This document shows, in pieces, positions 1 to 10,333 of a stretch of 64,000 nt of DNA. The stretch's first letter is position 1. Every line of letters begins with the position of its first letter. The DNA is from Volutella citrinella. Its lineage: Eukaryota; Ascomycota; Sordariomycetes; Hypocreales; Nectriaceae. The notes under the pieces were generated by a model. The model did no database searches, was not told where the DNA came from, and was given only the letters and a program-made list of their open reading frames with translations. Made by a program: the position numbers and the translations under genes. The stretch lies in the NCBI GenBank assembly GCA_034401135.1, contig JAWZSP010000004.1, forward strand, positions 1,488,001 to 1,552,000, read 5' to 3'.

Positions 1-213
1 AGGTGTTGGAGGGGGGGATAGAGTACTGTGGTTCAAGAATTGGGTGGCACTGCAAAGTGTGCGCGCCCTGGAGCACATTCATGTGCTGGTGCGTGATGTA
101 GACCACGATACTCTTGAGCGGTGGACAGGAGAGCGGCCGCAACAGGGCAAATAGGTAGCGCATCCGCAAACCAAACCCGACACTACGCACCCAACAAGTG
201 GTATATAATAGCT

Positions 214-702
214 CTAAGCTGCCCTTCTCGACCTGCGGTTGCCTTGCGGAACAGCGTCGCCGCCAGCGCCCGCGCCCTGGAGTTCGGCCATCTTCTGTCG
301 GCCCATGCCCAGAAGGCCACTGCCGAGGTAGATGCCATACGCAGGTACAGCAGCCCACAGGATCCATCCCCAGTTGCCCACGAAGATGACCAGGACCGTG
401 GCGGCCCAGGTGACCCAGATGACGTCGAACATGTACTCGGTCAGGCCCTGCGCAGAGAGGTCCTCGCCGGAGCTCTTGAGGGCACGAGTGCCGGGGTCGT
501 ATTTGGGCCTGCCCGAGACCTCGAGGATGTACTCGCAGATGAGGGCGGGGGCGGCGAGGAGACCATAGATCCAGAGGGACCGAGGCCAGAGCAAGAAGTG
601 CACGGCGAGGAAGAGCGCATTGACGACGAGTGAGCCGATGTGGAGGTTGTTGAGGGCGGCGGCATTGGACTTCGCCCGATCCTTCTTCGCCTTTTGGGCC
701 AT
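214..702 (-). CDS. snd2: Snd2/TMEM208-family ER membrane protein
   Basis: Single-exon gene for 162 residues starting at the ATG at 702. The protein begins with a short Lys-rich segment (MAQKAKKDRAK), followed by hydrophobic segments at about residues 24-60 and a second hydrophobic pair at about 92-130, and a basic C-terminal tail. Length and layout match the TMEM208/DUF788 family, which includes yeast Snd2/Env10, part of the SRP-independent route that targets proteins to the endoplasmic reticulum. The family assignment rests on the overall pattern and the GRPKYDPGTRAL-type central loop. The role in ER targeting is known for the yeast member and inferred here. The next gene, cdc27, is divergent about 1.9 kb away. 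Confidence 0.88.
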   Translation of the reverse strand: MAQKAKKDRAKSNAAALNNLHIGSLVVNALFLAVHFLLWPRSLWIYGLLAAPALICEYILEVSGRPKYDPGTRALKSSGEDLSAQGLTEYMFDVIWVTWAATVLVIFVGNWGWILWAAVPAYGIYLGSGLLGMGRQKMAELQGAGAGGDAVPQGNRRSRRAA

Positions 703-2628
703 GGCTGAGGTTGAGAGGGGCGCGAGAGACGCGGAGCGATGCTGAAAGGGGTGCGTTCGCGGGGCGCGCAGGACCGTGGAGTCGGCGAGAGGGTGATGGG
801 GGATGAGGACACTCGGTGGGTTTTGCGAAAGGGACGTTGACAGGACTGGGAGTTTATGACGATTGTGAGCCTCCCAGAATGGCTATAGTGGCGCCACACC
901 TCGCCCAATTGGAAGCCTGCCTATGGGGTTGGGTGTCTGTGGAGCAACCTACCTTACATATCCAGCGCTAGAGCACTGAGCTCGCTCCTGTGCCATGAGC
1001 TTCTCACAAGATCGCATGGCATCAGTACCTTGGGCAACAGGTACATATTGGCTGCTTGCCACGATATCTAGGAAACAGGCAGATTTTTTTTTTTTGCAGG
1101 CATGGGCATGTCATAGTTTTGTGCCACTGGCAACCTGCTCTCCCTTATGGTAAGAAAAGTTGATTGGCAAAGATGGTTGTCTTGTATTCGTCAGGTTTCC
1201 ATGATGCACTGACACACCTTGGATTTTAGGTAGTGAGGACTACCTGCTGAGTAAACCAACCGTTGACATATTATGGTCTATTTGACATGCAGGGGAGTCG
1301 ACTGGCAAAGCACCCCCGTTCACGGCTATTGGGATTCTTGATGTGTAAGAGCGTGAATGGCTGTGAAACAGTCGGGGCCACGAAATTGTGGCGAACTGGA
1401 AGAAGAAAAGAGGCCTCAAATCTGTCTCGCCAATAAAACTAGTTACCGCTAACCGCCCTGCTGTCCATCCAGTGCTGCCTTTCCCCATGACCAGGTCTGG
1501 TGCCTTGGTGACACATGGCTTCGGTATTTAGAAACAGCTGCTATTTTGTAGGCACTCATTTTTTTTTGTCGGATAATGATCTGTTAGGTCGACTGTTATC
1601 TTCTTCCTTTGCTTGGTTCTACCATCAACAGTCTCTGGCTGGCCAGCAAAGTGTGACTGGCTGTCAAAATGCTCCTAGTCGAATATTATTGGCAACGGCA
1701 ACGGGGACCCCTCTGCAGGGGACCTGCCTGTTGCTGGGCCACGGGCGCCACCCCATCTGCCCAATCAGGACTGCAACTGCAACAACAACGCAGGCTGTGC
1801 TGGGCGCGCGCCTGGCCGTCACCACTACAACCGCCACCCGCATTTACAGACAACACCAGCTGGCGCTTCACGTCAACCCATTCATTTACATCATTCACGC
1901 TCGCGCCCTGGCTTGACGGCCTCGCTCACCCGCACCCCATCGCTGCTGCGCACCGGACCATGCGCTACCTCACCAGCAGAAGCCTGAGTTGGACCAGTCG
2001 GTAGTTGCGTTGAGCCTCCGGGAGAGTCGGTTTGGCGCTAATTACAGTCTTTGTCTGGGTGTCTGTTTGTCCCTCCGCTAGCCAGCCATCCCTCTGCGTC
2101 CCGTCCATGCCCCTGCCCAGCCGCGCTTCGAGGGACCCACCAGCCATCCACCTTGACAACGGCCACCAACCTTGGGCGGTCCACCGACATCTTCACGGCC
2201 TCTTGTGCACATCGTTCTTTCTCTGAAAATCGGTGCAATTGTTGTGGTAGGCTTCTGGTGCTTGGCGTTTTCCCTCGGGGCCACCGCCGGATTCCGTCTT
2301 GTTCTCCCTTAATTTCTAATCCGGCGGCCGACTCGTCGACCATCACCCTCGCATCACCACACCCCACGGCGGCCTGGCTCTTTGTTTTCTTTCCTTCTTG
2401 GCCACCCCTCGCCGCGCACGCGCACAGCGGCCGACGCCAGCACTCTGAGATTCTGCTCTCGCCCCCGCCGACCGTCCGCTTCTCGAATTGACCCGGCCTG
2501 CCATTGCCTTCGCTTGTGTCTCGCTTCTCGGACGTCCCATGGCCTGGACAAGTCGCTGAGCACCTTGTCGTCTGCGCCGCCCCCCTCCCCCCCCTCCCTC
2601 CTCTCGAACCTGGACAGTAACACCCAGC
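703..2628. other. Intergenic region between snd2 and cdc27
   Basis: About 1.9 kb between two divergent genes, so it must hold both promoters. There is a T tract near 1084-1095, a CAA/GCAA-rich stretch near 1780-1800, and a strongly pyrimidine-rich leader (C/T runs at about 2570-2606) just before the cdc27 start. Open frames here are short, overlapping and of skewed composition, and I support none as a gene. Confidence 0.5.
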
Positions 2629-5152
2629 ATGGCGCCCACTCCGACGGCTATTAGCAGTCTATTGCGACAGGCCATTTACTACCATCTTGATAACTCATCA
2701 TTCGAAAGCGCCCTCTTCTTCGCCGAACGGTTGACGGCGCAAGATGCCAAGTCCAACGAACCAGCCTACCTGTATGCGCTTTGTCACCTGCGACTTGCAG
2801 ACTATCGCTCCGCGTATGACGTTAGCAAGCCGTTGGGATACCGTGGTGTGCATCTAGGATGCGTCTGGGTGTTTTCCCAAGCTTGCTTGGCGCTTGAACG
2901 GTACAAGGATGGCATCACAGCTATCGAGAAGTCCCGAGGTCTATGGTCGCTCAAGAGCAGTATGGGCAAACACAGCGCAACGGCTCGCGCCGGCCTGCCA
3001 GATGCTGCCGCCGTGCTATGCCTCCTCGGGAAGCTGCACCGTGGATACGAAGACAAAAAGAAGGCAGTCAGCTGCTTTGAGGAGGCCTTGAAGATGAATC
3101 CTTTCATGTGGGATGCCTTCACAGCACTCTGCGACATGGGAGTTACGGTCCGTGTACCGAATATTTTCAAGGCAAATGAATCACTCGTACAAAGTTTCGA
3201 CGCAGAAACGCTCTCAGGGTCAGATTCGAGGGAAGCATCGACCTCCAATTCGATTGACGCCCCCCTGAAGAGGTCGCAACGAGGCCTGGCTCCAGATATA
3301 GGAAGCGACCCTTTCAATCCGAACCAATCGCCGACCATCCATGAACTAGTCAACGGCGACACATTTGCAGATAGTGGAGATAACGAATTCATGAAGCAAA
3401 TCCAGTCAGCGAGGTTGCGATACGCGGCATCAACCACCACAAATCATGGCTCAGAAGGCATGGAAACCCCCCCGGGACTACCGACGGAAATGGGGTCGTC
3501 GCGAAACGGCAACTCGCATGAGCCTCCGCAAGCACCTCCTCGCAGGACTCGGACAGTACACCCACCAGACCATGGGCAGGAAGCCCCTCCTCGTATGAAC
3601 TACCGGCTAGGAAACAAGAGGTTGAACAGAGCGCAAGAGAGAAGCCAGGATCCCACAACCGAGGTTATTATGCCGGATGCCTCAAATGTGCACACGGGGC
3701 CAACTCGGTCTGCGATACCAGCTGCCGAAAGGAAACGCACCGTATCCGGTCACCCTGTGCCACGCTCCAGCAACACCGAAGAGCCCACTCGACGGAGTGC
3801 AAGGCTTAATATGTTCAAGCCATCTTCCAAAGCGAATTCAGGCGCTGCGACGATAGGAGCGTCAGCTGGACGGGAGTTGAAGAAGGCTAGACCCCCGATT
3901 TCTCGCCTGGTGAGGCCCGGGTCCAGCGGCTCTAGTGTTGGAAGAGTGGTAAGCGGCAATCGCAAACCACCAGAGGACGCACATGCCGATGTGGACCACG
4001 GAGAGATGTCGAGAACGAAAGAAATGGCACCGCCGATCCACCGAAGTGCAGAGCTTGACGCTGCCAAACTCGAGGAGGGCCTCAAGTGGATCCTTGACTT
4101 GATGAAAAAACTGGGAAACGGGTATTATTCCCTATCACAGTTTCAATGCCCTGAAGCACTCCAAGTGCTTTCGTCCTTGCCACTTGCCCACCAGAACACG
4201 CCCTGGGTCTTGGCACAGATGGGTCGCGCCCACTACGAACAGGCAGCATACGCCGAAGCGGAGAAGTTCTTCAGGAGGATGCGCGTGCAAGCGCCGTCCC
4301 GACTTCAAGACATGGAGGTGTACTCTACGATTCTTTGGCATCTCAAGAGAGAGACGGACCTCTCGTTCTTATCACATGAGCTGGTTGATTCAGCATGGCA
4401 CTCCCCTCAGGCTTGGTGTGCCCTAGGAAATGCTTGGTCCCTGGCTCGCGACCACGAACAAGCCCTGCGGTGCTTCAAACGCGCAACGCAACTGGACCCG
4501 AAATTCGCATATGCCTTTACTCTGCAAGGACATGAACATGTCACCAATGAAGAATACGACAAAGCCCTCACCGCATATCGACAAGCCATCTCAGCCGACC
4601 GTCGCCACTACAACGCATACTACGGTATCGGAAGAGTCCAGGAACGACTGGGGGCCTATGACAAGGCATACACCCATTTCCACGCAGCACAAAGCATCAA
4701 CCCTAACAATGCGGTGTTAATATGCTGCATTGGAACCGTGCTTGAAAGGCAAAAGCAGATCATGCCAGCACTCCAGGCTTATAGCAAGGCAGTGGAGCTC
4801 GCTCCTAGGGCTCCGGAACCGCGATACAGGAAGGCTCGGGCGCTCATTGCGGTGCAGCAGCTGGAACAAGCGCAGAAAGAGTTGATGGTGCTCAAGGATC
4901 TTGCCCCTGATGAAGCGACTGTTCACTTCTTACTCGGCAAGCTCTATCGAAGCATGGGCGAGAAGCAGCTTTCCGCACGACACTTTACAGTTGCCCTTGC
5001 ACTTGACCCGAAGGTAAGCATGCATAGGGAGACTCCAATGTTGCAATATCTGATCATGGTTTCTAACATTGACCTAGGCAAGCCCTCAGATCAAGGAGGC
5101 CATGGAGAGCTTAGAAGAGGAAGTAGTGATGGACGACTCAATGATGGCATGA
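2629..5152 (+). CDS. cdc27: Anaphase-promoting complex subunit 3 (Cdc27/BimA)
   Basis: Two exons, 2629-5013 and 5078-5152, give 819 residues. The 64-nt intron near the 3' end has a GTAAGC donor, a CTAAC branch point and a TAG acceptor. Reading through it instead would replace the conserved acidic tail with unrelated sequence. N-terminal TPR repeats cover about residues 1-185, a Ser/Pro-rich linker about 190-480, and a second TPR array about 490-795. This is the two-block TPR layout of APC3, the scaffold subunit of the nuclear anaphase-promoting complex that binds the IR tails of activators and ends mitosis. The tail after the intron is short and acidic (EEEVVMDDS). The ATG follows a CT-rich leader and begins a typical APC3 N-terminus with an LRQAIYYHLDN-like segment. 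Confidence 0.95.
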
Positions 5153-6714
5153 TACCGAGAGCACCGATGGAGGCTTGTCAATGGAGGTGCCGAACTGATT
5201 TAATGTTGCACTTTGCATGAATATTATCGAAGCGACGGCGAGGTTACTCGTGACAGGGTATGGTGAAGAAAGCCAAGCCGGTGTGTCGAGTGTGGGAGGG
5301 GCAGAGAGAGGAATGTGGCATTCTGAGAACTCCGGCTTTGGACAAAGTCGGGCGGGGCAGAGGAGGCGGCGTATTCAAGGCGATCGCATGAGAGCATGTG
5401 GCATGGAAATGGCGTTTTGCTTTTCAAAGGGTCAGCTCTTCCCGGAACCTAGGAATCTGGCTCGGCAGGGCTAGGTATGTGTAATCACGGGAACCGATGG
5501 CTTCTGTCGATTTTTGAGTATAGGTATCGGAGCATGGGTAGCTGGACATGTATATTATGAATACCGACGAATGCCGGGAGAGACGCTGGGGGATTGCGTT
5601 TCCAGCACAATGAAGAGTCGGCAAAGCGATGGATTTCTCACCGCAACCAAACTTTCCGCACCACCTTGTGTGATTCACTCTGACATCACTTCGTCAATTA
5701 CATGCTAGTACACAAGCGATGTGGCTACGACGTGGACGAGGATTTTACAGGCAGCTGTCCCAATATAACAGAAACCATCATGTTGGGCACAGATGTCGGG
5801 GGAGCAATATCGCTATTAAGAGAAATGATGCTGTTGCTTGGACGGCAAACAGGACATTGGCGCGTGACTATTGAGGAGTGGGATTACGGAATGCCAAGCG
5901 AAAGCATGTTGTTGCAGCTTCAGATGTGCAAGAGATATCGCTACAAATCTCCAATAGCCATAAGGGAATGGAGGACTTTCAGTAATGGCCGTGCCAGTGA
6001 AGTGAAGGGATGCATGCGCCCGGATCACATCTTATCTGGCCAATGTGAGCAACACCAAGATGGATGGTTGCCTCCAAGCGCGTCGACCTGTTCCACCTTC
6101 TGGGCACGCCACAAGGACGTGCAGTGCGTGCGGCGCGTGCCTGTCGCTGCAGGCTGCACACGCGTGCGGCCCACCACCCAAAGCGGCGCACTGGCGCCTT
6201 CCCGGGCTTTTAGAATTTGGGAAAATCAGCCAAGCGCTGGCCAATGAAAAAACGCCCCAGAGTGATCACGGCCCCCACCGCTCCCCTGCTTGGCACAACC
6301 TCCAAGGGGGAGCCAATGCCAAACAACAGAGGCCAACACGCCCGAAATCAGCACCACTTTCTCGAGGTGGCGCGTGCACCTTCCCTCAAGACCCATTTGC
6401 CTGGTTCAACAAAAAATGGTCATAGGCCACGCGCTTCCAAAAGCGGCATAGCTGCTCGATTTATTCCACCCCCAGTTTACTGATCCCGCTACTGCGCAGC
6501 ACCACTGCACCTGCCTGATCCTGCTTTGTTGTTACTGATTGCCTGCGCGTATTTATTTCCCACCACCTTTCGCCCCCCGCATTTCCATTTCCCCTTTCCA
6601 CTCCCTTTCCCATATACGCGTCTCTCAACCACATATCCATTCGACGTCATCGCGAAACCGCGACGACCATCAGCCTTTCGTCACAACCTTTTTTAATACA
6701 TCCATCCAATCAAC
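5153..6714. other. Intergenic region, cdc27 3' side and histone H4 promoter
   Basis: About 1.56 kb. The right part holds the histone H4 promoter: CCAAT boxes at 6241-6245 and 6313-6317, a T/A-rich TATTTATTT element at about 6550 and a pyrimidine-rich leader at 6560-6700. An open frame at 5702-6247 has no recognisable protein features and I do not call it. Confidence 0.5.
6241..6317 (+). promoter_or_regulatory. Two CCAAT boxes upstream of histone H4
   Basis: CCAAT pentamers at 6241-6245 and 6313-6317 lie about 400-475 bp upstream of the H4 ATG. CCAAT boxes bound by the HAP/CBC complex are common in fungal histone promoters. Function here is inferred from sequence only. Confidence 0.35.
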
Positions 6715-7117
<403 letters not shown>

Positions 7118-7439
7118 GCACCATGACCTCGCATATTCTAGAGGCTGTCACATGGTTCTGAGCTTCGGACACAATGGAAGGGAAGGGATGTATTTGATAA
7201 CACGGCGTTGGGGGAACACGGTCACGATATTACTAGGCGTCATGGTAGACGACCTCTCGAAATGAAATACCACATTGAAATTTTCCCACTATTGCTGCCT
7301 CATCGTGACAAGGAAATTGTGCCCCATGTGTAAGCTTGATGTGAGTCACGTAGCAAGCACCAGAGGTTGAGTCGGCGTATGTGTTCGGGATTGTGCGGTT
7401 GTCATTAAGTAAACTGAAGATGGTATCATAAAGTAGAAA
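7118..7439. other. Intergenic region between convergent H4 and trs20
   Basis: Convergent 3' ends share 322 bp. No gene or clear repeat is seen; it probably holds both polyadenylation regions. Confidence 0.5.
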
Positions 7440-8033
7440 TCACAGGTACTTCCTCCCCGCTGCTGCCACCCTCGTGCGAAATACTGGGCTTCGCACCTCC
7501 ATATTCGCCTTGTAGAACGGGCTCATGATTGCCTTCACCCAGTTCTCGTATACCTCAGTAAAGAACATCTTGATGGCCTCCTCGGTTGCTGGGCTGGTGG
7601 GGTTGGCGCCAATGGCCGTTGAAGAGCGCGATGAGCTGCCTGACGTGGGAACGATGGGCTGGTGGAGGAGGAGGAACTTGACGTTGCCGGCCGTAACGAA
7701 GCAGGAAATGTAGTTGTTGAAGAACTTGTCGATGCACTTTAGATACCTGGATGAGAAGAAAGGGCGAAAACGTGTCAGCAATCTGTTTGGCCTGTCCTGA
7801 GCGGCTGCTCTCCTTGCGGCATCATGCCCACCAAGTCTCCCAACTCACATTTGTCCGTGTGACCACTGCACCTCCTCGGCGACGTCCAGGCTTGAATGTA
7901 GGATGAACTGGTTCAGATGCCGCACCTGGTCCGAGAACCGCGACTGACCATCGCCTCCCTGCTTGGAGGTGCCGAACTCATACTCGAAGAGCGGGTTGTC
8001 CTGGGTGCCGACAATGGCGAAGTAGTAGCTCAT
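7440..8033 (-). CDS. trs20: TRAPP complex subunit Trs20 (TRAPPC2, sedlin)
   Basis: Two exons, 8033-7849 and 7746-7440, encode 163 residues. The 102-nt intron has a GTGAGT donor and a CAG acceptor and splits the Met codon of HGQM-YLKCID. The N-terminus MSYYFAIVGTQDNPLFEYEF and the C-terminal block MFFTEVYENWVKAIMSPFY match the longin-fold subunit Trs20/TRAPPC2 of the TRAPP tethering complexes, which act as a Rab (Ypt1) exchange factor in ER-Golgi traffic and in autophagy. A small Ser-rich insertion with GSSSRSSTAIG lies at about residues 95-115. The gene is divergent from the mL60 gene, with 380 bp between the two start codons. Confidence 0.95.
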
Positions 8034-8413
8034 CGTGTCGCGCTCCGCATCGGCATGGACTTGATTTCTGGTCCTGTGTCGTAAGGAGGCCCGGGCGACC
8101 TGCTCTATTCTAGTTCGGCGAGGGATTATTCGTCGGCGCGAATGTGGTTCGTCTGCTTGCAACGTCCGCGACACTGGGTTGTGGTGTTCCGCTGCAGCTC
8201 CCGTCCAGCCAGCAGCCTGAGAGGGTGGTCGCCAGCGCCCCCCCACCCACTAAAACGGGAGCCGGGCCACCCAAACGCCGGGTCTGAGAATATTCCGCTC
8301 CACCCATTGACAGACCACGCCGGGGCAGCTGCATTGCTGATAGTGGAAAAAGTCGACGACCCTCCGCAACACCTCGCATCCGAACGCGACGAGCACACCG
8401 CCCAGCACACACC
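8034..8413. promoter_or_regulatory. Shared promoter region of trs20 and mrpl31
   Basis: Only 380 bp separate the divergent start codons at 8033 and 8414, so both core promoters must lie here or overlap the transcribed ends. I saw no clear TATA box. The bidirectional function is inferred from the geometry. Confidence 0.5.
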
Positions 8414-8836
8414 ATGTTCGGCCCCTTCCGTATTACGAACCCGCTGTCGGGCGGCCTTCTATGGAAGGTCCCGTGGCGACTGTCCAAGTTCCAGAAGCGC
8501 CGCCACCGCCTGCGCATGCGCGCCGTCGACAACGTCGTCGCGACCGTCGACGCCGCCCTCGCCAAGCAGGGCCAGACTCTCGAGGCCCTCGAGCGCTGGA
8601 AAGCCGAGATGCCCACCGAGGCCGAAATGCTACCCAAGGACAAGTACACCATGTTCGACCGCAAGGCCAAGCGTTACCGCAAGGGCATCCACAGTATGTG
8701 GCGATCTCCGCCGTGTGACTTCTTCTGGTGTCTCGTGGAGTGGCATGGGCCAGGGACGAGGCATTGGCTGACATTGATGATAGTGCTTCCCAAGTGGACG
8801 AGGGTCTCCCAGCGTATCAACCCTCCGGGTTACTAG
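8414..8836 (+). CDS. mrpl31: Mitochondrial large-subunit ribosomal protein mL60 (MRPL31)
   Basis: Two exons, 8414-8693 and 8784-8836, give 110 residues. The 90-nt intron has a GTATGT donor and a TAG acceptor and joins KGIH to LPKWTRVSQRINPPGY through a split Met codon. The small, very basic protein starts MFGPFRITNPLSGGLLWKVP, carries a Lys/Arg-rich helix (KFQKRRHRLRMR), and ends in the PPGY tail typical of fungal Mrpl31/mL60 in the mitochondrial 54S subunit. Many fungal members have Lys where the split codon gives Met here; a slightly different acceptor is possible, but no other AG fits the frame. Confidence 0.92.
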   Translation: MFGPFRITNPLSGGLLWKVPWRLSKFQKRRHRLRMRAVDNVVATVDAALAKQGQTLEALERWKAEMPTEAEMLPKDKYTMFDRKAKRYRKGIHSMWRSPPCDFFWCLVEWHGPGTRHWLTLMIVLPKWTRVSQRINPPGY

Positions 8837-9248
8837 AGCGCAATTGGAGAGGAGGACGGGCAGAGACCGAGGCGTCGAGGCACCACAGACGGAGAAGCCA
8901 TGTGGTGAATCATATCATCATGTTCTCAGACGATCTCGGTTCGCATGTACAACTACTGTTTCATCTATGGAGCGCAGGGAGGGGCTCGCGACATTCAGTG
9001 GAAGTGTTTGAGCATAACTATATCCATCAACACCGGCCTGGTGTTAGTGTAGGAATAGAGATGGCGTATCGTGGGATGTCGAAAAGGCGGGAGAGCATCG
9101 AAAGACGGCATTAGACCACACACAACCTTTAGTCCTACGACCAAAACAAAATAACCATTTACTCTCTTGCTTTTGTTTAAAAAAGGGTATCAAGTCCCGA
9201 AAGAGTTTTGACAAAGAAACAGATCCCCCAAGCGGCACCTTCTTTGGT
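8837..9248. other. Intergenic region between convergent mrpl31 and cbc2
   Basis: Convergent 3' ends share 412 bp. Nothing coding or repetitive was recognised. Confidence 0.5.
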
Positions 9249-9834
9249 CTATCGGTCATCGTAGTCGGGTCGCCGATCTTCCTCCCGCAGCTGTCGTCCC
9301 ACTCCTCCACGGCCCTCGTCATAGTCCTCGCGGTATTCGTCGCGCACCTGACCACCCGACTTGCCACGGCCATACTGCCGGCCCTCTTCGAAACCCGGGT
9401 CGAGATCCGTCCGAATGACTCGTTCGTCCAGCTTGGTGCCGCCAATGTACTTCATGCAGTCGAGGGCGTCCTGGTGGGTGTAGTACTCGACGAAGCAAAA
9501 CCCGCACGGGGTCTTGTCGAAGCGGTCGAGGCCCATGACCAACCTCTTGACCTCGCCGCACTTGGCAAAGAGTTCGTAGACCTGCTCCTCCGTGGTGTAG
9601 AAGGAGAGGTTGCCAACGTAGATGGTTGTGGCGTCCGCGAGAGGGTCGACGGCGGGTTCAGCGGGAGGCTCTGCGTTCTCGTCATCGTCGCGACCACGTC
9701 TGCGCTTGTTCTACACACTCAATGAGCGCCTGGGAGCGACTTCAGTTTGGAGGGAGGAGGCTACGAACTCGGTTGTGATAGTAGGCGCTGGGCCTGTCGA
9801 GGCGCTCGACGGTGCTGCGGACGCCGGGTCTCAT
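9249..9834 (-). CDS. cbc2: Nuclear cap-binding complex small subunit Cbc2 (CBP20)
   Basis: Two exons, 9834-9769 and 9710-9249, give 175 residues. The N-terminal [19 protein letters not shown] region and NKRRRGRD segment precede one RRM at about residues 50-130, with RNP2-like IYVGNLSF and RNP1-like CGFCFVEYY. This is the small subunit of the nuclear cap-binding complex, which holds the m7G cap by aromatic stacking and works with Cbc1/CBP80 in splicing and export. The tail is rich in Arg, Gly, Asp and Tyr ([11 protein letters not shown]). The 58-nt intron uses a weak donor (GTTCGT) with a TAG acceptor; it is the only junction I found that keeps the frame. The gene is divergent from nup82. Confidence 0.94.
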
Positions 9835-10333
9835 GGTGAAAGTATGTGCCTCGCGTATATGGGGGCCTTTCAACTAGTATGTGCAGATAGGCAAGCGATT
9901 GCAGAGGTGGGTGAGGTGAGGTAGTGTTGCTGTTGATGATGCTAGATGGTCTCTGGCTAGGGCTCGTGAGGTTGGTTGGATGAGCACTGGTAGCTTGGCG
10001 ATCGAGGTGGGTCCACTGGTGTTTGCAGTGGCTCGTCGACGCCTGGGGGAATGGCTCGCTCACCTTCAGTTCAGTGGTCCCAGGCTACAGGGGCCAAAGC
10101 GCGCCAGTAGCTGAGGTGCCTGGCGCGCGGCGCTTTTTTGCATAGCCGCCAACCTCTCCAAAGATATTTCCTGGATCCCATCTCGTTTTCTTCAGCCTCG
10201 CCGTACGAAAGTGGTAGTCGCCACGAAACCAGCCTCACGCACTCTGGTACACTCCTCAGAACCACACAGCGGAGCTCCGGAGAGCTGCACATTGTCGCAC
10301 CCGGCGCCGTTTCAAGCCCTCTGGCCCGTCGGC
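9835..10333. promoter_or_regulatory. Shared promoter region of cbc2 and nup82
   Basis: The two divergent start codons are 499 bp apart, linking two genes of nuclear RNA export. No strong named element was identified; co-regulation is inference. Confidence 0.45.

Noticed and set aside
5702..6247. Forward open frame of 181 codons between cdc27 and H4
   Set aside because: No motif, mixed composition and position in the H4 promoter region.
10211..10333. N-terminal extension of Nup82
   Set aside because: The frame is open upstream, but the ATG at 10334 begins the family-like sequence and the extension has no ATG.
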